This document shows, piece by piece, positions 8,388 to 17,167 of a stretch of DNA of 64,000 nt (positions within the stretch are counted from its first letter, which is position 1; the number at the start of each line of letters is the position of its first letter). Origin of the DNA: Duganella sp. SG902 (lineage in GTDB: Bacteria > Pseudomonadota > Gammaproteobacteria > Burkholderiales > Burkholderiaceae_D); contig NZ_JABMJK010000003.1 of assembly GCF_013376005.1 (NCBI RefSeq), positions 248,001 through 312,000 of the forward strand, in the 5' to 3' direction. Position numbers and translations under genes: made by a program. The notes under the pieces are model-generated. The model did no database searches. It saw only the letters and a program-made list of their open reading frames with translations, and had not been told where the DNA came from.

Positions 8388-9592
8388 TCGCGGCACTCGG
8401 CCGGCAGCACCTTGGCCGGGATCTCCTCGCCGGCGCACTGCCACGCCACGCGCTTGTTCTCGTCCACGCGCGGCGTGAAGGCGATCGCCTTGCCGCGGTA
8501 ATTCAGGTCGGACGGATAGACCCGCACCACGCCGTTGCCGGGATCGACCGTGATGTCCTGCACCGCGTGGCCGGGATCGTCCATGGCGTAGCCGGCCTGC
8601 TCCAGCGTGGCCGGGCCGCGGCCGTTGGCGTAGAAATAGCGCTCCACCGCCGCCGTCGCCTCATGGCCGACACCGACCGCCTGCACCATGCGCGCCTTGG
8701 CCGTGTACTCGCCGTAGGCCGGCACCGCCACCGCCGCCAGCACGCCGGCCAGGACCATCAGCGCCAGCACCGAGCCGACGCCGCCCACGCCCAGCCGCGG
8801 CACGAACAACGCCAGCAGGTAGGCCAGGCCGTGGCGGCCGGTCGGCGTGATTTCGTTGCCGTGCGCCAGGCCGCGCACCACGGCCATGCGCTTGACCAGC
8901 CACGGGTAGTCGCCGACCAGCTCGTGGAACGACATCCAGAAGCCGCCGCTGTGCTGCGCCTGCGCGGTGTAGTGGCTCACGCTCAGCTGGCGCCAGCGCT
9001 TGCCGCCGGCCGCCAGCGCGGCCAGGCCGACCTGGGCGCTTTTGAGGTCGTCGCAGGCGTGGAAGCCATGGCGGTCGCAGGTGTACTCGCGGGCGCGCGC
9101 ATAGGCCGCGCCCAGCAGCGGCAGCACCGCCGCCGGCGCCAGCAGCGCCGACCAGCGCAGATGGTTGCGCTTGATGTGGCCGAGCTCGTGGCCGATGTAG
9201 AAATTGATGGCGTCCGGACGCTCCTCCAGCGCATCCACCACGTCCGAATACAGCACGATGAAATTGCTGCCGAGGAAGCGGGTGGCGAAGGCGTTGAAGG
9301 CGCCGCCCATTTGCAGCAGGTAGGCCTGCGGCGGCTGCGCCAGGCCCAGGCGCTGACAGCACGCCTCGATGCGCTGGTGCAGGTCGGGAAACTGGGCCGG
9401 GGTGATCTGCACCGCCGTGCCCTTGATGTAGGACACCAGCGCCGATTGCGCGAAGCAGTAGCTGACAAAAAACAGCAACAGGTACACCAGCGCCATGCCC
9501 GCCGTGCCGATCAGCAGCGCCGCCCAGATCAGCAGGGACGCCGCCAGCATGATGCCGAACAGCGTTTTCTCATTCTTGTAAATCAGGTTCAT
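8384..9592 (-). CDS. M48 zinc peptidase fused to a type IV pilin-like domain
   Basis: The 402-residue membrane protein has two N-terminal membrane segments (about 11-50), then an M48 (HtpX/STE24-like) peptidase domain with HELGH at 135-139 and a probable third zinc ligand, Glu169 (REYTCDRHG). From about residue 273 the sequence becomes pilin-like: a hydrophobic helix (VLALMVLAGVLAAVAVPAYG), then EYTAKARMVQAV, and a disulfide-type end with Cys386 (AWQC) and Cys400 (LPAEC). This mirrors the N-terminal helix and D-loop ending of type IVa pilins, but without the prepilin leader and Glu5. ATG 9592 is chosen because GGAG stands four bases before it; the longer reading to 9628 lacks a good site. It follows the histidine kinase on the same strand by 68 bp. 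Confidence 0.88.
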   Translation of the reverse strand: MNLIYKNEKTLFGIMLAASLLIWAALLIGTAGMALVYLLLFFVSYCFAQSALVSYIKGTAVQITPAQFPDLHQRIEACCQRLGLAQPPQAYLLQMGGAFNAFATRFLGSNFIVLYSDVVDALEERPDAINFYIGHELGHIKRNHLRWSALLAPAAVLPLLGAAYARAREYTCDRHGFHACDDLKSAQVGLAALAAGGKRWRQLSVSHYTAQAQHSGGFWMSFHELVGDYPWLVKRMAVVRGLAHGNEITPTGRHGLAYLLALFVPRLGVGGVGSVLALMVLAGVLAAVAVPAYGEYTAKARMVQAVGVGHEATAAVERYFYANGRGPATLEQAGYAMDDPGHAVQDITVDPGNGVVRVYPSDLNYRGKAIAFTPRVDENKRVAWQCAGEEIPAKVLPAECRD

Positions 9593-9660
9593 ACGGCTCC
9601 GGCGCGCTAAAAGTTTCCCCGGAGCCATTCTAAGCGCTGCTTTACGAAAAATGCAACTCT

Positions 9661-11637
9661 TTATGACAACGAAACTTGTAAATCGCCGATATTGATGGGT
9701 TTCACCAGGTGGGCGGCGAAACCGGCCTCGCGGCTGCGCGTCTTGTCGTGCTCCTGGCCGTAGCCGGACAGCGCCACCAGCTTGAGGCCGGGGCCGCCGG
9801 GCAGCGTGCGCAGGCGGCCGGCCAGTTCGAAGCCGTCCATGCCCGGCAGGCCGATGTCGAGGATGGCCACGTCCGGCATGGCGTCGGCGGCCAGCGCGAT
9901 GGCCTGCGCCGGGTCGTAGGCCACGGTGGGCCGGTAGCCCAGCGCCCCCAGCAAATCGCCCAGCGAATCGGCGGCATCCTGGTTGTCGTCCACCACCAGC
10001 ACCCGCAGGCCGCCGCCTGCGGCCGGCGGCGGCGTCTCCTGGCTGGGCGCCGGCGGCGCCTCGGCCACCACCGAGGCCGGCAAGGTGATGGTGAAGGTGC
10101 TGCCACGACCCTCGCCGGCGCTGTAGGCGCTGACCTCGCCACCATGCATCTGCACCAGGTTGCGCACCAGCGCCAGCCCGATGCCGAGGCCGCCCTTGGC
10201 GCGGTCCAGCTGGCGGTTGCCCTGGACAAACAAATCAAAGATGTGCGGCAGCAGCGCCGGCGCGATGCCGTTGCCGTCGTCGGTCACCTGGATCTGCACC
10301 GTGTCGCCCTTGACGCGCGTGCCGAGCGTGATGTGGCCGCCGCTGGGCGTGTAACGCGCGGCGTTGGTCAACAGGTTGGACACCACCTGCGCCAGCCGCG
10401 CCGGGTCGCCATGCCAGCGCACGCTCGGCACATCGACCAGCAGGCGGTGCTGCTTCTGCTCCAGCAGCGGCCCGGCCATCTCGATGGCCTTGTCGAGCAC
10501 CTCGGCCAGCGGCACGGTCTCCTTGCGCAGCTCGACCTTGCCGCTGGCGATGCGCGACACGTCCAGCAGGTCGTCCACCAGCCGCACCAGATGGTCGACC
10601 TGGCGCTGGATCACGGCTTGCTCGGGCGCGGTCTCGGTGTCGCGCAGCTTCATCAGCTTGAGCGCGGTGACGATCGGCGCCAGCGGGTTGCGCAGCTCGT
10701 GGCCCAGCATGGCCAGGAATTCATCCTTGGTGCGCGAGCTCAGGTTGAGGTCGACGTTCAGGCGTTCGCTCTCGGCCATGGCCTCGGCCAGCGCGCGGTC
10801 GCTCTGCAGCCGGCTCAGGGTGCCGCACACGGTGGCCGTGTACTGCTCCAGGAACTGGCGGTAGGCGCCATCCACCGGCAGCCGCGGCGACACGCGGAAC
10901 GCCAGCGCCAGGTCGGCGCACAGCTGCAATTCGGCGCCCCGGATCACCAGCACGTCGCTGGCCGGACGGGCCACGGCGTCGTCGCCGTCGAGCAGGCTGA
11001 TGTCCAGCAGGTCGCCCGGATTGTCGATGGTCGATTGCGCCACCGCGGCGGCCACGTCCTGCTCGCTGCGGCAGCCCAGCAGGCGCCGGCCCAGCAGATC
11101 CAGCGTGTGGCGGCGGCGCTCGGCCAGCACCTGCGCCGTGGTCTCGGTACACACCACCAGCACCCCGCCCACCTCGTCCCGCTCGTTGAACACGGGGGTG
11201 TAGGTGTAGCTCCAGTAGACGTCCTCGATGCGGCCGTTGCGCCAGATCGGCACCAGGTTGTCCGCGTACCAGCGCGCCTCGCGGCCGTTGCGCACCTCGT
11301 CGATCTGCGGGCCGATGATGGACCAGATCTCGGGCCAGCACGCGCGCCCGCCCTGCCCCAGCGCCAGCGGGTGCTTGCCGGCGCCAAAGCAGGGCACGTA
11401 GGCGTCGTTGTAGATCTGGGTCAGCTCCTCGCCCCACCACAGGAACATCGGGTGCACCGAATGCATCACCACGCTGACGGCCGTGCGCAGCGAGACCGGC
11501 CACTCGGCCAAGGGGCCAAGTGGCGTTTCCTCCCAGCGGTGGGCCTGCACCAGGTCGCGCATCGGCGTGCCGCTGCCGATAAAGCGCGGCAGGGTGCGCT
11601 GCGGACCAGGTAACAAGGCAACGGGCTGAGCCAGCAT
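9661..11637 (-). CDS. Hybrid sensor histidine kinase/response regulator
   Basis: The 658-residue protein has no membrane segment. Residues about 25-170 form a PAS-like sensor region (HPMFLWWGEELTQIYNDAY, then YWSYTYTPVFNERDEVGGVLVVCTE). A region of about 100 residues follows, then the HisKA dimerisation box with phosphoacceptor His313 (GHELRNPLAP), the HATPase domain (NLLTNAARYTP, DDGNGIAP, GLGIGLALVRNLVQMHGG), and a C-terminal receiver with VVDDNQDAADSL and phosphorylation site DIGLPGMDG at about 593. ATG 11637 has GGAAAG five bases upstream; the reading to 11763 adds 42 cysteine-rich residues unlike the family. It is divergent from the periplasmic binding protein at 11785 and followed by the M48-pilin gene. 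The partner regulator is unknown. Confidence 0.93.
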   Translation of the reverse strand: MLAQPVALLPGPQRTLPRFIGSGTPMRDLVQAHRWEETPLGPLAEWPVSLRTAVSVVMHSVHPMFLWWGEELTQIYNDAYVPCFGAGKHPLALGQGGRACWPEIWSIIGPQIDEVRNGREARWYADNLVPIWRNGRIEDVYWSYTYTPVFNERDEVGGVLVVCTETTAQVLAERRRHTLDLLGRRLLGCRSEQDVAAAVAQSTIDNPGDLLDISLLDGDDAVARPASDVLVIRGAELQLCADLALAFRVSPRLPVDGAYRQFLEQYTATVCGTLSRLQSDRALAEAMAESERLNVDLNLSSRTKDEFLAMLGHELRNPLAPIVTALKLMKLRDTETAPEQAVIQRQVDHLVRLVDDLLDVSRIASGKVELRKETVPLAEVLDKAIEMAGPLLEQKQHRLLVDVPSVRWHGDPARLAQVVSNLLTNAARYTPSGGHITLGTRVKGDTVQIQVTDDGNGIAPALLPHIFDLFVQGNRQLDRAKGGLGIGLALVRNLVQMHGGEVSAYSAGEGRGSTFTITLPASVVAEAPPAPSQETPPPAAGGGLRVLVVDDNQDAADSLGDLLGALGYRPTVAYDPAQAIALAADAMPDVAILDIGLPGMDGFELAGRLRTLPGGPGLKLVALSGYGQEHDKTRSREAGFAAHLVKPINIGDLQVSLS

Positions 11638-11784
11638 AGAAACTTTCCAAGGTTGAGAGTGAAATACTAACAACTGTAGCGTACGGCGGCGCACAATACA
11701 CATTTGTCCGGGACAGAACCGGCACGCTTGACATTCGCGGCATATCTGGCAAATTGTAGCCATCGATCAAGAGAGGGTTGCTGC

Positions 11785-12546
11785 ATGCAAGCGCGTCACG
11801 TGTTATCCGCCATCGCCATTCTGGGCATGGCCGCGCAGGCGCAGGCGTGTGAACTGAGCATGGCGCTCGAGCAATGGCCGCCCTACCTCTACAGCCAGCC
11901 GACTGGCGCCCCCGCCGGACTGGATTGGGAGCTGGCGCAAGCGATCGTCAAGGAAGCCGGCTGCAAGCTGGCGGTACAGCCCGAGCTGCCCACGGCGCGC
12001 CGCCAGCGCCTGTTCGAGCAGGGCCAGCTGGACCTGATGCTGTCCGCCTCCGACACCGCCGAGCGGCGCCGCTACGCGCGCTTCAGCCTGGCCTATCGTC
12101 ACGAAAGCGTGGGGGTATTTTCGCGCAGTAACGCGCGCCGGCGTTACCAGCACATCACCAGCATGGACGCGCTGCTGAACAGCAAGCTGGCGCTGCTGGC
12201 GCCCAAGGTGGGCTGGTACGGCGCGGCCTATGCGCGCGCGCAGCCGACGCTGAGCGCCACCGGCCGGCTCAGCACCTTCACCAGTTTCCAGCAGGGCTTG
12301 CGCATGCTGGACGCCGGCCGCGCCGATCTCATCCTCGGCGACAGCGGCGCCCTGCGCCACGCGGCCAGGGCGCAGGGCGTCGCCATCAGCCCGCTGCCGC
12401 TGGTGGCGCTGCGGGCGCCGGTGCACCTCATGCTCAACAAGCGCACCACCACCCAGGCCGAGCTGGACCGCATCAACGCCGCCATCACGCGGCTGGAGCA
12501 CCAGGGCGTGCTGGGCGCGATACGCGGCCGCTACGGCGAACCGTGA
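11785..12546 (+). CDS. Orphan periplasmic solute-binding protein (SBP_bac_3 family)
   Basis: The 254-residue product has a signal peptide (MQARHVLSAIAILGMAAQAQA) followed by a family-3 solute-binding fold (CELSMALEQWPPYLYSQPTG, GLDWELAQAIVKEAGCKL, LDLMLSASDTAERRRYARFS, and AGRADLILGDSGAL). The ribosome site GAGAGGG precedes ATG 11785. No ABC permease or ATPase gene is nearby, so it may serve a distant transporter or act as a sensory binding protein; orphan copies of this type are common in this bacterial group. The stop is immediately adjacent to the stop of the convergent catalase-like gene (12547). The ligand is not predictable beyond a small polar molecule such as an amino acid. Confidence 0.88.
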   Translation: MQARHVLSAIAILGMAAQAQACELSMALEQWPPYLYSQPTGAPAGLDWELAQAIVKEAGCKLAVQPELPTARRQRLFEQGQLDLMLSASDTAERRRYARFSLAYRHESVGVFSRSNARRRYQHITSMDALLNSKLALLAPKVGWYGAAYARAQPTLSATGRLSTFTSFQQGLRMLDAGRADLILGDSGALRHAARAQGVAISPLPLVALRAPVHLMLNKRTTTQAELDRINAAITRLEHQGVLGAIRGRYGEP

Positions 12547-13656
12547 TCAATGCTCGCGCCAGTGGTCGAGGTTGTGCGGCTCGGCCAGCGAAACGCGGTT
12601 GCGCTCGGCGCGGAAGCGGCCCGAGGCGGCATACACCGCGCGCCGCACGCGCATGATGGAACCGAGCGGGCGGTGCTCGGCGATGCAATGCCAGGGATTG
12701 AACTGCATGCCGTCGTCCACCAGCACCGACAGGCCGTGCGTCCAGCCGGCCTGCGGCGGCGCGCTGACGCGGGCCACCGGCACCCACGGCGCGCTCCACT
12801 CCACGCTGGCGTCCTCGATCGGCATGCTGGCCAGGTCGGTGCACAGCTGCACCCGCAGCTCCCACTCGGCCGCGTTTTCGGTCATGAAGTCCACCACCGC
12901 GCCGCGCAGGCCGTTGGGCTTGTGCTCCAGCGCGACCGGCTGGTCCTTCAACGCCCGCAGCGCCGGCGACAGCGGCGCCAGCGACAGCTTGGCCATGTAG
13001 CGCCCGTACAGGATGGGCACCACGGTGTAGAAGGTCTCGCCCAGGATGTGGGTTTCCGGATGGCCGCCCAGGCCCTTGAGCGCGACGCTCTCGCCGCCCA
13101 CCGCCTCCACCACCTTCTCGGCGCCGCGCAGCGCGGCCGACAGCGCCTTCTTCAGGCCGGGCGCCTTGTCGGTGGTGGCGGCCAGCAGCTTGACGCTGCC
13201 GAGGAACTGGTGCGCGGTCGGCGCCTGGAAGGTGGGGCCGTTGACCATCACAAAATCCTGCGTGACATCGCCGACGCCGTCGGGCAGGCGCGCGCCGGGC
13301 ACGCCCACCACCTTGATCGCCATGCCGCGCGGGGTGGAGACCTTGTCGTCCAGCAGGTCGCCGGGCGTGGTCGACAGGCGCAGCACCACCGGCCAGGCGG
13401 CGCCGGGATGGCGGAACAGGCCCTGCGCGTAATCGGGCGGCAGGTTGTCCAGCACGCGCAGCTCGCCGCGCAGCAGGCCGTGGCTCTTGGCGTGCACGCC
13501 GCGGTGGGCATGGCCGGTGTCCTGGTCGACGGTGGCGGCGATGTGCCGCATCGCCTCGATCAGGCTGGCGGTGGTTTCAGCCTCGTCCTCCTCCGGCACT
13601 TCATAGGCGGGATCGTAGGGCAAGGGCTGGTGCAAATGGCGGGTGGGAAAGTCCAT
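12547..13656 (-). CDS. Catalase-family heme protein
   Basis: The 369-residue protein belongs to the small catalase-like family. The distal histidine region reads HRGVHAKSHGLLRGELRV (about residues 51-68), matching the catalase pattern RVVHAKG, and later segments follow the catalase fold (VVLRLSTTPGD, RGMAIKVVGVPG, DFVMVNGPTF). A candidate proximal heme tyrosine lies near the C terminus (RVRRAVYAASGRF), where catalases carry RxxxY. It is shorter than a true monofunctional catalase (about 480 residues), and members of this subgroup may act as peroxidases or on lipid hydroperoxides, so the reaction is uncertain. ATG 13656 is chosen for the AAGGA six bases upstream; the reading to 13686 has none. 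No signal peptide is evident. Confidence 0.85.
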   Translation of the reverse strand: MDFPTRHLHQPLPYDPAYEVPEEDEAETTASLIEAMRHIAATVDQDTGHAHRGVHAKSHGLLRGELRVLDNLPPDYAQGLFRHPGAAWPVVLRLSTTPGDLLDDKVSTPRGMAIKVVGVPGARLPDGVGDVTQDFVMVNGPTFQAPTAHQFLGSVKLLAATTDKAPGLKKALSAALRGAEKVVEAVGGESVALKGLGGHPETHILGETFYTVVPILYGRYMAKLSLAPLSPALRALKDQPVALEHKPNGLRGAVVDFMTENAAEWELRVQLCTDLASMPIEDASVEWSAPWVPVARVSAPPQAGWTHGLSVLVDDGMQFNPWHCIAEHRPLGSIMRVRRAVYAASGRFRAERNRVSLAEPHNLDHWREH

Positions 13657-13770
13657 GGGGCGTCCTTGTTGGGTGGCTCGCGCCATCTTGCGCCGCGTGG
13701 CCGCACGCGTCTGTGTCGTGCCGCACGCAGCGCGGGCTTGTGATACTTTCGCGCAGGAGGAGGAAAAGCG

Positions 13771-14673
13771 ATGCCATCCATGAAGAAATTACTTTCCATT
13801 GCCGCGCTGCTGCCGCTGCTGGCCGGCGCACAACAGCCCAAGCCGCTGGCCAATTTGCTGACCAAGGGCTCGCCCGAATTCAAGCAGGCCATCCGCAAAT
13901 ACCTCGCCCGTGACACGCCAAGCGTGGTGGGCGGGCAGGCGGCGGCGGCCGGTCAGTTCCCGTGGCAGGTGTCGCTGGGCGTGGCCGCGATTCCCGATGC
14001 CTACGCCGCGCATTTCTGCGGCGGCTCGCTGATCGCGGAACAGTGGGTGCTGACGGCGGCCCACTGCGTGGTCGGCAATGAAGCGGCCGACCTCAGCATC
14101 GTCGCCGGCACCCATGTGCTGAACAGCGACGCCAAGCGCGTCGGCGTCCAGCAAATCCTGATGCACGCCGATTACACCTCGGCCGACAAGGGCCACGACA
14201 TCGCGCTGCTGCGGCTGGCCCAGCCGCTCAAGCCGGGCGCCGAGATCAAGCGGATCGCGCTCGCCGGCAAGCAGGAGGAAGCCGCGATTCTCGCCGCGCA
14301 AACGCCGGCCACCGTGACCGGCTGGGGCGCCACCAGCATGGGCGGGCAAGGCTCGCGCGTCCTGAACTATGCGCGCTTCCCGTTCGTGCCGACGCCACGC
14401 TGCAACCGGCCGGAAGCCTACAACGGCGCCATCACCGACGATATGCTGTGCGCCGGCAACGAGAGCGGCGGCACCGACAGCTGCCAGGGCGACAGCGGCG
14501 GCCCGCTGGTCGGGCAAGCTGGGAAGGACGAGCGCCTGATGGGCATCGTCAGTTGGGGCGAGGGCTGCGCGCTACCCGACAAGGTCGGGATTTACACGCG
14601 CGTTTCCTACTATCGGGACTGGGTGCAGGCTTGCCAGAACGGCAGCGCCGCGTGCAAGGCGATCGTCCGCTAA
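13771..14673 (+). CDS. Secreted trypsin-like serine protease (S1 family)
   Basis: The 300-residue protein has a signal peptide (about 1-20), a pro-segment, and a mature domain starting at VVGGQ (about 52). The catalytic triad is intact: His98 in TAAHC, Asp143 in DIALLRL, and Ser242 in GDSGGP. Asp236 in GGTDSCQGD occupies the S1 specificity position, predicting cleavage after Lys or Arg. Six or more cysteines fit chymotrypsin-fold disulfides. A strong ribosome site (AGGAGGAGG) precedes ATG 13771. It is monocistronic between two genes on the opposite strand. Bacterial S1 proteases of this kind are usually exported through the type II system; this is family knowledge, and no secretion gene is in the window. 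Confidence 0.94.
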   Translation: MPSMKKLLSIAALLPLLAGAQQPKPLANLLTKGSPEFKQAIRKYLARDTPSVVGGQAAAAGQFPWQVSLGVAAIPDAYAAHFCGGSLIAEQWVLTAAHCVVGNEAADLSIVAGTHVLNSDAKRVGVQQILMHADYTSADKGHDIALLRLAQPLKPGAEIKRIALAGKQEEAAILAAQTPATVTGWGATSMGGQGSRVLNYARFPFVPTPRCNRPEAYNGAITDDMLCAGNESGGTDSCQGDSGGPLVGQAGKDERLMGIVSWGEGCALPDKVGIYTRVSYYRDWVQACQNGSAACKAIVR

Positions 14674-14704
14674 GGCCGTTTGCCGCACGCGCCGCGCTAT
14701 CCCC

Positions 14705-15316
14705 TTAGCGACCGATGCTGGCGCGGCGCGACTGGCGGCGCGCGACCAGGCCCAACAGGGCCAGCCCGGCGCCCAGCATGCCGTAGGTGGCCGGCTCCGG
14801 CACCGCCACCACTTGGCCGATGGCCTGGAATTCCGATACCGAGAAGCGCAGGTCGCCGGCGTCGCCGGTGCCGCTGATGCGGAAGGCCGTGGTCAACACC
14901 GGTGCCGCCAGCGTGGCGCTGCCGTTATCCTGTCCCCAGCTGCGGTTGGGCGACAACACGGCGGCCGTTTGCCACACATTGGCGCTGTTCAGGTATTCGA
15001 CCAGGTAGTTGTTGTCGTTGTCGGCCTGGATCACCAGTTCGTTGACCAGCGACTGGTGCGCCAGCGTGACGGTGATGGTGTCCACCCCGTAATTGCCGGT
15101 CCAGAACACCGTGCCAACATTCCATTGCGTGTTGATTGGCAGGAACACTCCATCGGTCACGGTGGCGGCGTCCGCCAGCAGGCCGCCATCCCAGCCGGAG
15201 CTGTCGCCAAAACCAGCCGTGTTGGACAGCGTAACGCTCGCGTTCAGCGCGACGTTTTCCGCCATGGCGCTGGCGGCCAGCCCGGCGAAAGCCAGTGCAG
15301 CTACTAGTTTTCTCAT
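14705..15316 (-). CDS. PEP-CTERM sorting domain exported protein
   Basis: The 203-residue product has a signal peptide (MRKLVAALAFAGLAASAMA), a beta-rich body with discoidin-like features (ENVALNASVTLSN, LVNELVIQADNDNNYLVEYL), and a textbook PEP-CTERM tail: VPEP, a hydrophobic helix, then an Arg-rich end (ARRQSRR). PEP-CTERM proteins are processed by an exosortase and go to the cell surface or the extracellular matrix. No exosortase gene is in this window. ATG 15316 has AGGGG six bases upstream, whereas the reading to 15406 has no site. A TATAAT-like element lies on the minus strand at 15343-15338, very close to the start. The body domain's ligand is unknown. Confidence 0.88.
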   Translation of the reverse strand: MRKLVAALAFAGLAASAMAENVALNASVTLSNTAGFGDSSGWDGGLLADAATVTDGVFLPINTQWNVGTVFWTGNYGVDTITVTLAHQSLVNELVIQADNDNNYLVEYLNSANVWQTAAVLSPNRSWGQDNGSATLAAPVLTTAFRISGTGDAGDLRFSVSEFQAIGQVVAVPEPATYGMLGAGLALLGLVARRQSRRASIGR

Positions 15317-15423
15317 CACTATCCCCTTCATATAAAAATTATAATGTTCAACCAGTTTAACGCGACAGTAAGGGCCACAGCGCACGATTGGCGGCCCCGT
15401 CCGCAAGCGGTCAAATTTTCAGA

Positions 15424-15452
15424 TTGTATAAAATATCCAAAATCGGTATGAT
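15424..15452 (+). promoter_or_regulatory. Candidate sigma-70 promoter for the DHDPS-family gene
   Basis: TTGTAT at 15424-15429 and TATGAT at 15447-15452 are separated by 17 bp, the optimal spacing, and lie 36 bp before the DHDPS-family ATG. The -10 matches five of six consensus bases, the -35 only three. The AT-rich stretch around the -35 could also hold an operator for the downstream GntR regulator, but no clean palindrome is seen. Confidence 0.35.
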
Positions 15453-15487
15453 GTTTGAACCCTCTAACGCAGCCCGAAGGAACCACC

Positions 15488-16432
15488 ATGAGCGACAACA
15501 TTTTCACCGGCACCATCCCGGCCCTGATGACCCCGTGCAAGGCCGACCGCACCCCCGACTACGACGCGCTGGTCAAAAAAGGCCGTGAGCTGATCGACGC
15601 CGGCATGAGCGCCGTGGTGTACTGCGGCTCGATGGGCGACTGGCCCCTGCTGACCGAAGCGCAGCGCCAGGAAGGCGTGGCGCGCCTGGTGGCGGCCGGC
15701 GTGCCGACCATCGTCGGCACCGGCGCCGTCAACTCGAAGGAGGCGGTGTCGCACGCGGCGCACGCGGCCAAGGTCGGCGCGCAGGGCCTGATGGTGATTC
15801 CGCGCCTGCTGTCGCGCGGTTCGTCGCCGGCGGCGCAAAAGGCGCACTTCTCGGCCATCCTGGAAGCCGCGCCCAAGCTGCCGGCCGTGATCTACAACAG
15901 CCCGTACTACGGCTTCGCCACCCGCGCCGACCTGTTCTTCGAACTGCGCGCCAAGCACCCCAACCTGATCGGCTTCAAGGAATTCGGCGGCGCCGCCGAC
16001 CTGCGCTACGCGGCCGAGCACATCACCAGCCAGGACGACAACGTGACCCTGATGGTGGGCGTGGACACCCAGGTGTTCCATGGCTTCGTCAACTGCGGAG
16101 CGACCGGCGCCATCACCGGCATCGGCAATGCGCTGCCGCGCGAAGTGCTGCATCTGGTCTCGCTGTCGCGCAAGGCCGCCGCCGGCGACGCCGTGGCGCG
16201 CCGTCAGGCGCGCGAGCTGGAAGCCGCGCTGCTGGTGCTGTCCTCGTTCGACGAGGGCACCGACCTGGTGCTGTTCTACAAATACCTGATGGTGCTGAAC
16301 GGCGACACCGAATACACCCTGCACTTCAACGCAAGCGACGAACTGAGCGCCAGCCAGCGCCGCTACGCGGAAACCCAGTACGCGCTGTTCCGCGGCTGGT
16401 ACGCCAACTGGTCGAAAGAAGTGGCCGCGTGA
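15488..16432 (+). CDS. Dihydrodipicolinate synthase-family aldolase/deaminase (LhpC-like)
   Basis: The 314-residue TIM-barrel enzyme shows the class I Schiff-base lysine in GFKEFGG (about 160-166) and the catalytic tyrosine in YNSPYYG (about 135-141). SGMSAVVYCGSMGDWPLL replaces the usual GTTGE motif with GSMGDW. From memory, this pattern matches the 1-pyrroline-4-hydroxy-2-carboxylate deaminase branch of hydroxyproline catabolism (LhpC) better than true DapA. None of the other hydroxyproline genes is present here, so the substrate remains tentative. ATG 15488 has AAGGAA six bases upstream. The stop overlaps the GTG start of the GntR regulator (GTGA), giving a two-gene operon. Confidence 0.82.
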   Translation: MSDNIFTGTIPALMTPCKADRTPDYDALVKKGRELIDAGMSAVVYCGSMGDWPLLTEAQRQEGVARLVAAGVPTIVGTGAVNSKEAVSHAAHAAKVGAQGLMVIPRLLSRGSSPAAQKAHFSAILEAAPKLPAVIYNSPYYGFATRADLFFELRAKHPNLIGFKEFGGAADLRYAAEHITSQDDNVTLMVGVDTQVFHGFVNCGATGAITGIGNALPREVLHLVSLSRKAAAGDAVARRQARELEAALLVLSSFDEGTDLVLFYKYLMVLNGDTEYTLHFNASDELSASQRRYAETQYALFRGWYANWSKEVAA

Positions 16433-17100
16433 AGGGATTTGCCGTCACCACGGTAGCGGAGCAGGCGGCCGACGCGCTGCGCCGCAAGATCATTTCGGGC
16501 GAGCTGCCGGAAGGCGTCTCGCTGCGGCAGGACGCCCTCGCGGCCGAGTTCGGCATCAGCCGGATTCCGGTGCGCGAGGCGCTGGTGCAGCTGGAGGGCG
16601 AGGGGCTGGTGAAAATCGTCCCGCACAAGGGCGCGGTGGTGTCCGGCTTGTCGATCGACGAGATCAACGAGCTGTTCATGCTGCGCGCCCTGCTGGAGCC
16701 GCTGCTGCTGAAGAAGTCCGCGCCCAGGCTGACGGCGCAGGATTACGCCGAGCTGGACGCCATCCTGGCCGAGTACAAGGTGGAGCTGCACGCCCAGCAC
16801 ACCACCCGCTGGGGCGAGCTCAACACGCGTCTGCACGACGTGCTGCTGTCGCGCGCCGGGCAGCCGCGCACGGCCGCCATCGTCGCCACCCTGCTGCAGC
16901 AGACCGACCGCTACACGCGCATGCAATTGTCGCTCAGCGCCGACAGCATCCGCCAAGCGCAGCAGGAACATGAGGAGCTGGTCCAGCTCTGCCGTGCCGG
17001 CGACGTGCGCGGCGCGGCCGCGCTGTTGAAGCGCCACATCGAGCACGCCAGCAAGGATCTGGAACAATTTATCTTGTCGCAGCGGCGGCCGTCGAAATAA
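16429..17100 (+). CDS. GntR-family regulator (FCD/FadR subfamily)
   Basis: The 223-residue protein has an N-terminal winged helix (VAEQAADALRRKIISGELPEG, LAAEFGISRIPVREAL, GLVKIVPHKGAVVS) and an all-helical FCD effector domain. The FCD metal-site residues are plausibly Asn/His in WGELNTRLHDVL and the histidine in LLKRHIEHAS. It starts at GTG 16429, overlapping the stop of the DHDPS-family gene, so it probably autoregulates this operon in response to the enzyme's substrate. The effector cannot be named from the sequence. Confidence 0.93.
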   Translation: MKGFAVTTVAEQAADALRRKIISGELPEGVSLRQDALAAEFGISRIPVREALVQLEGEGLVKIVPHKGAVVSGLSIDEINELFMLRALLEPLLLKKSAPRLTAQDYAELDAILAEYKVELHAQHTTRWGELNTRLHDVLLSRAGQPRTAAIVATLLQQTDRYTRMQLSLSADSIRQAQQEHEELVQLCRAGDVRGAAALLKRHIEHASKDLEQFILSQRRPSK

Positions 17101-17167
17101 TTGTCGATTTCAGGCGCCGCCGTTCGTCGTGAGAAGGTAATACCCAACTTTTCAACGTGGAGGCGTC

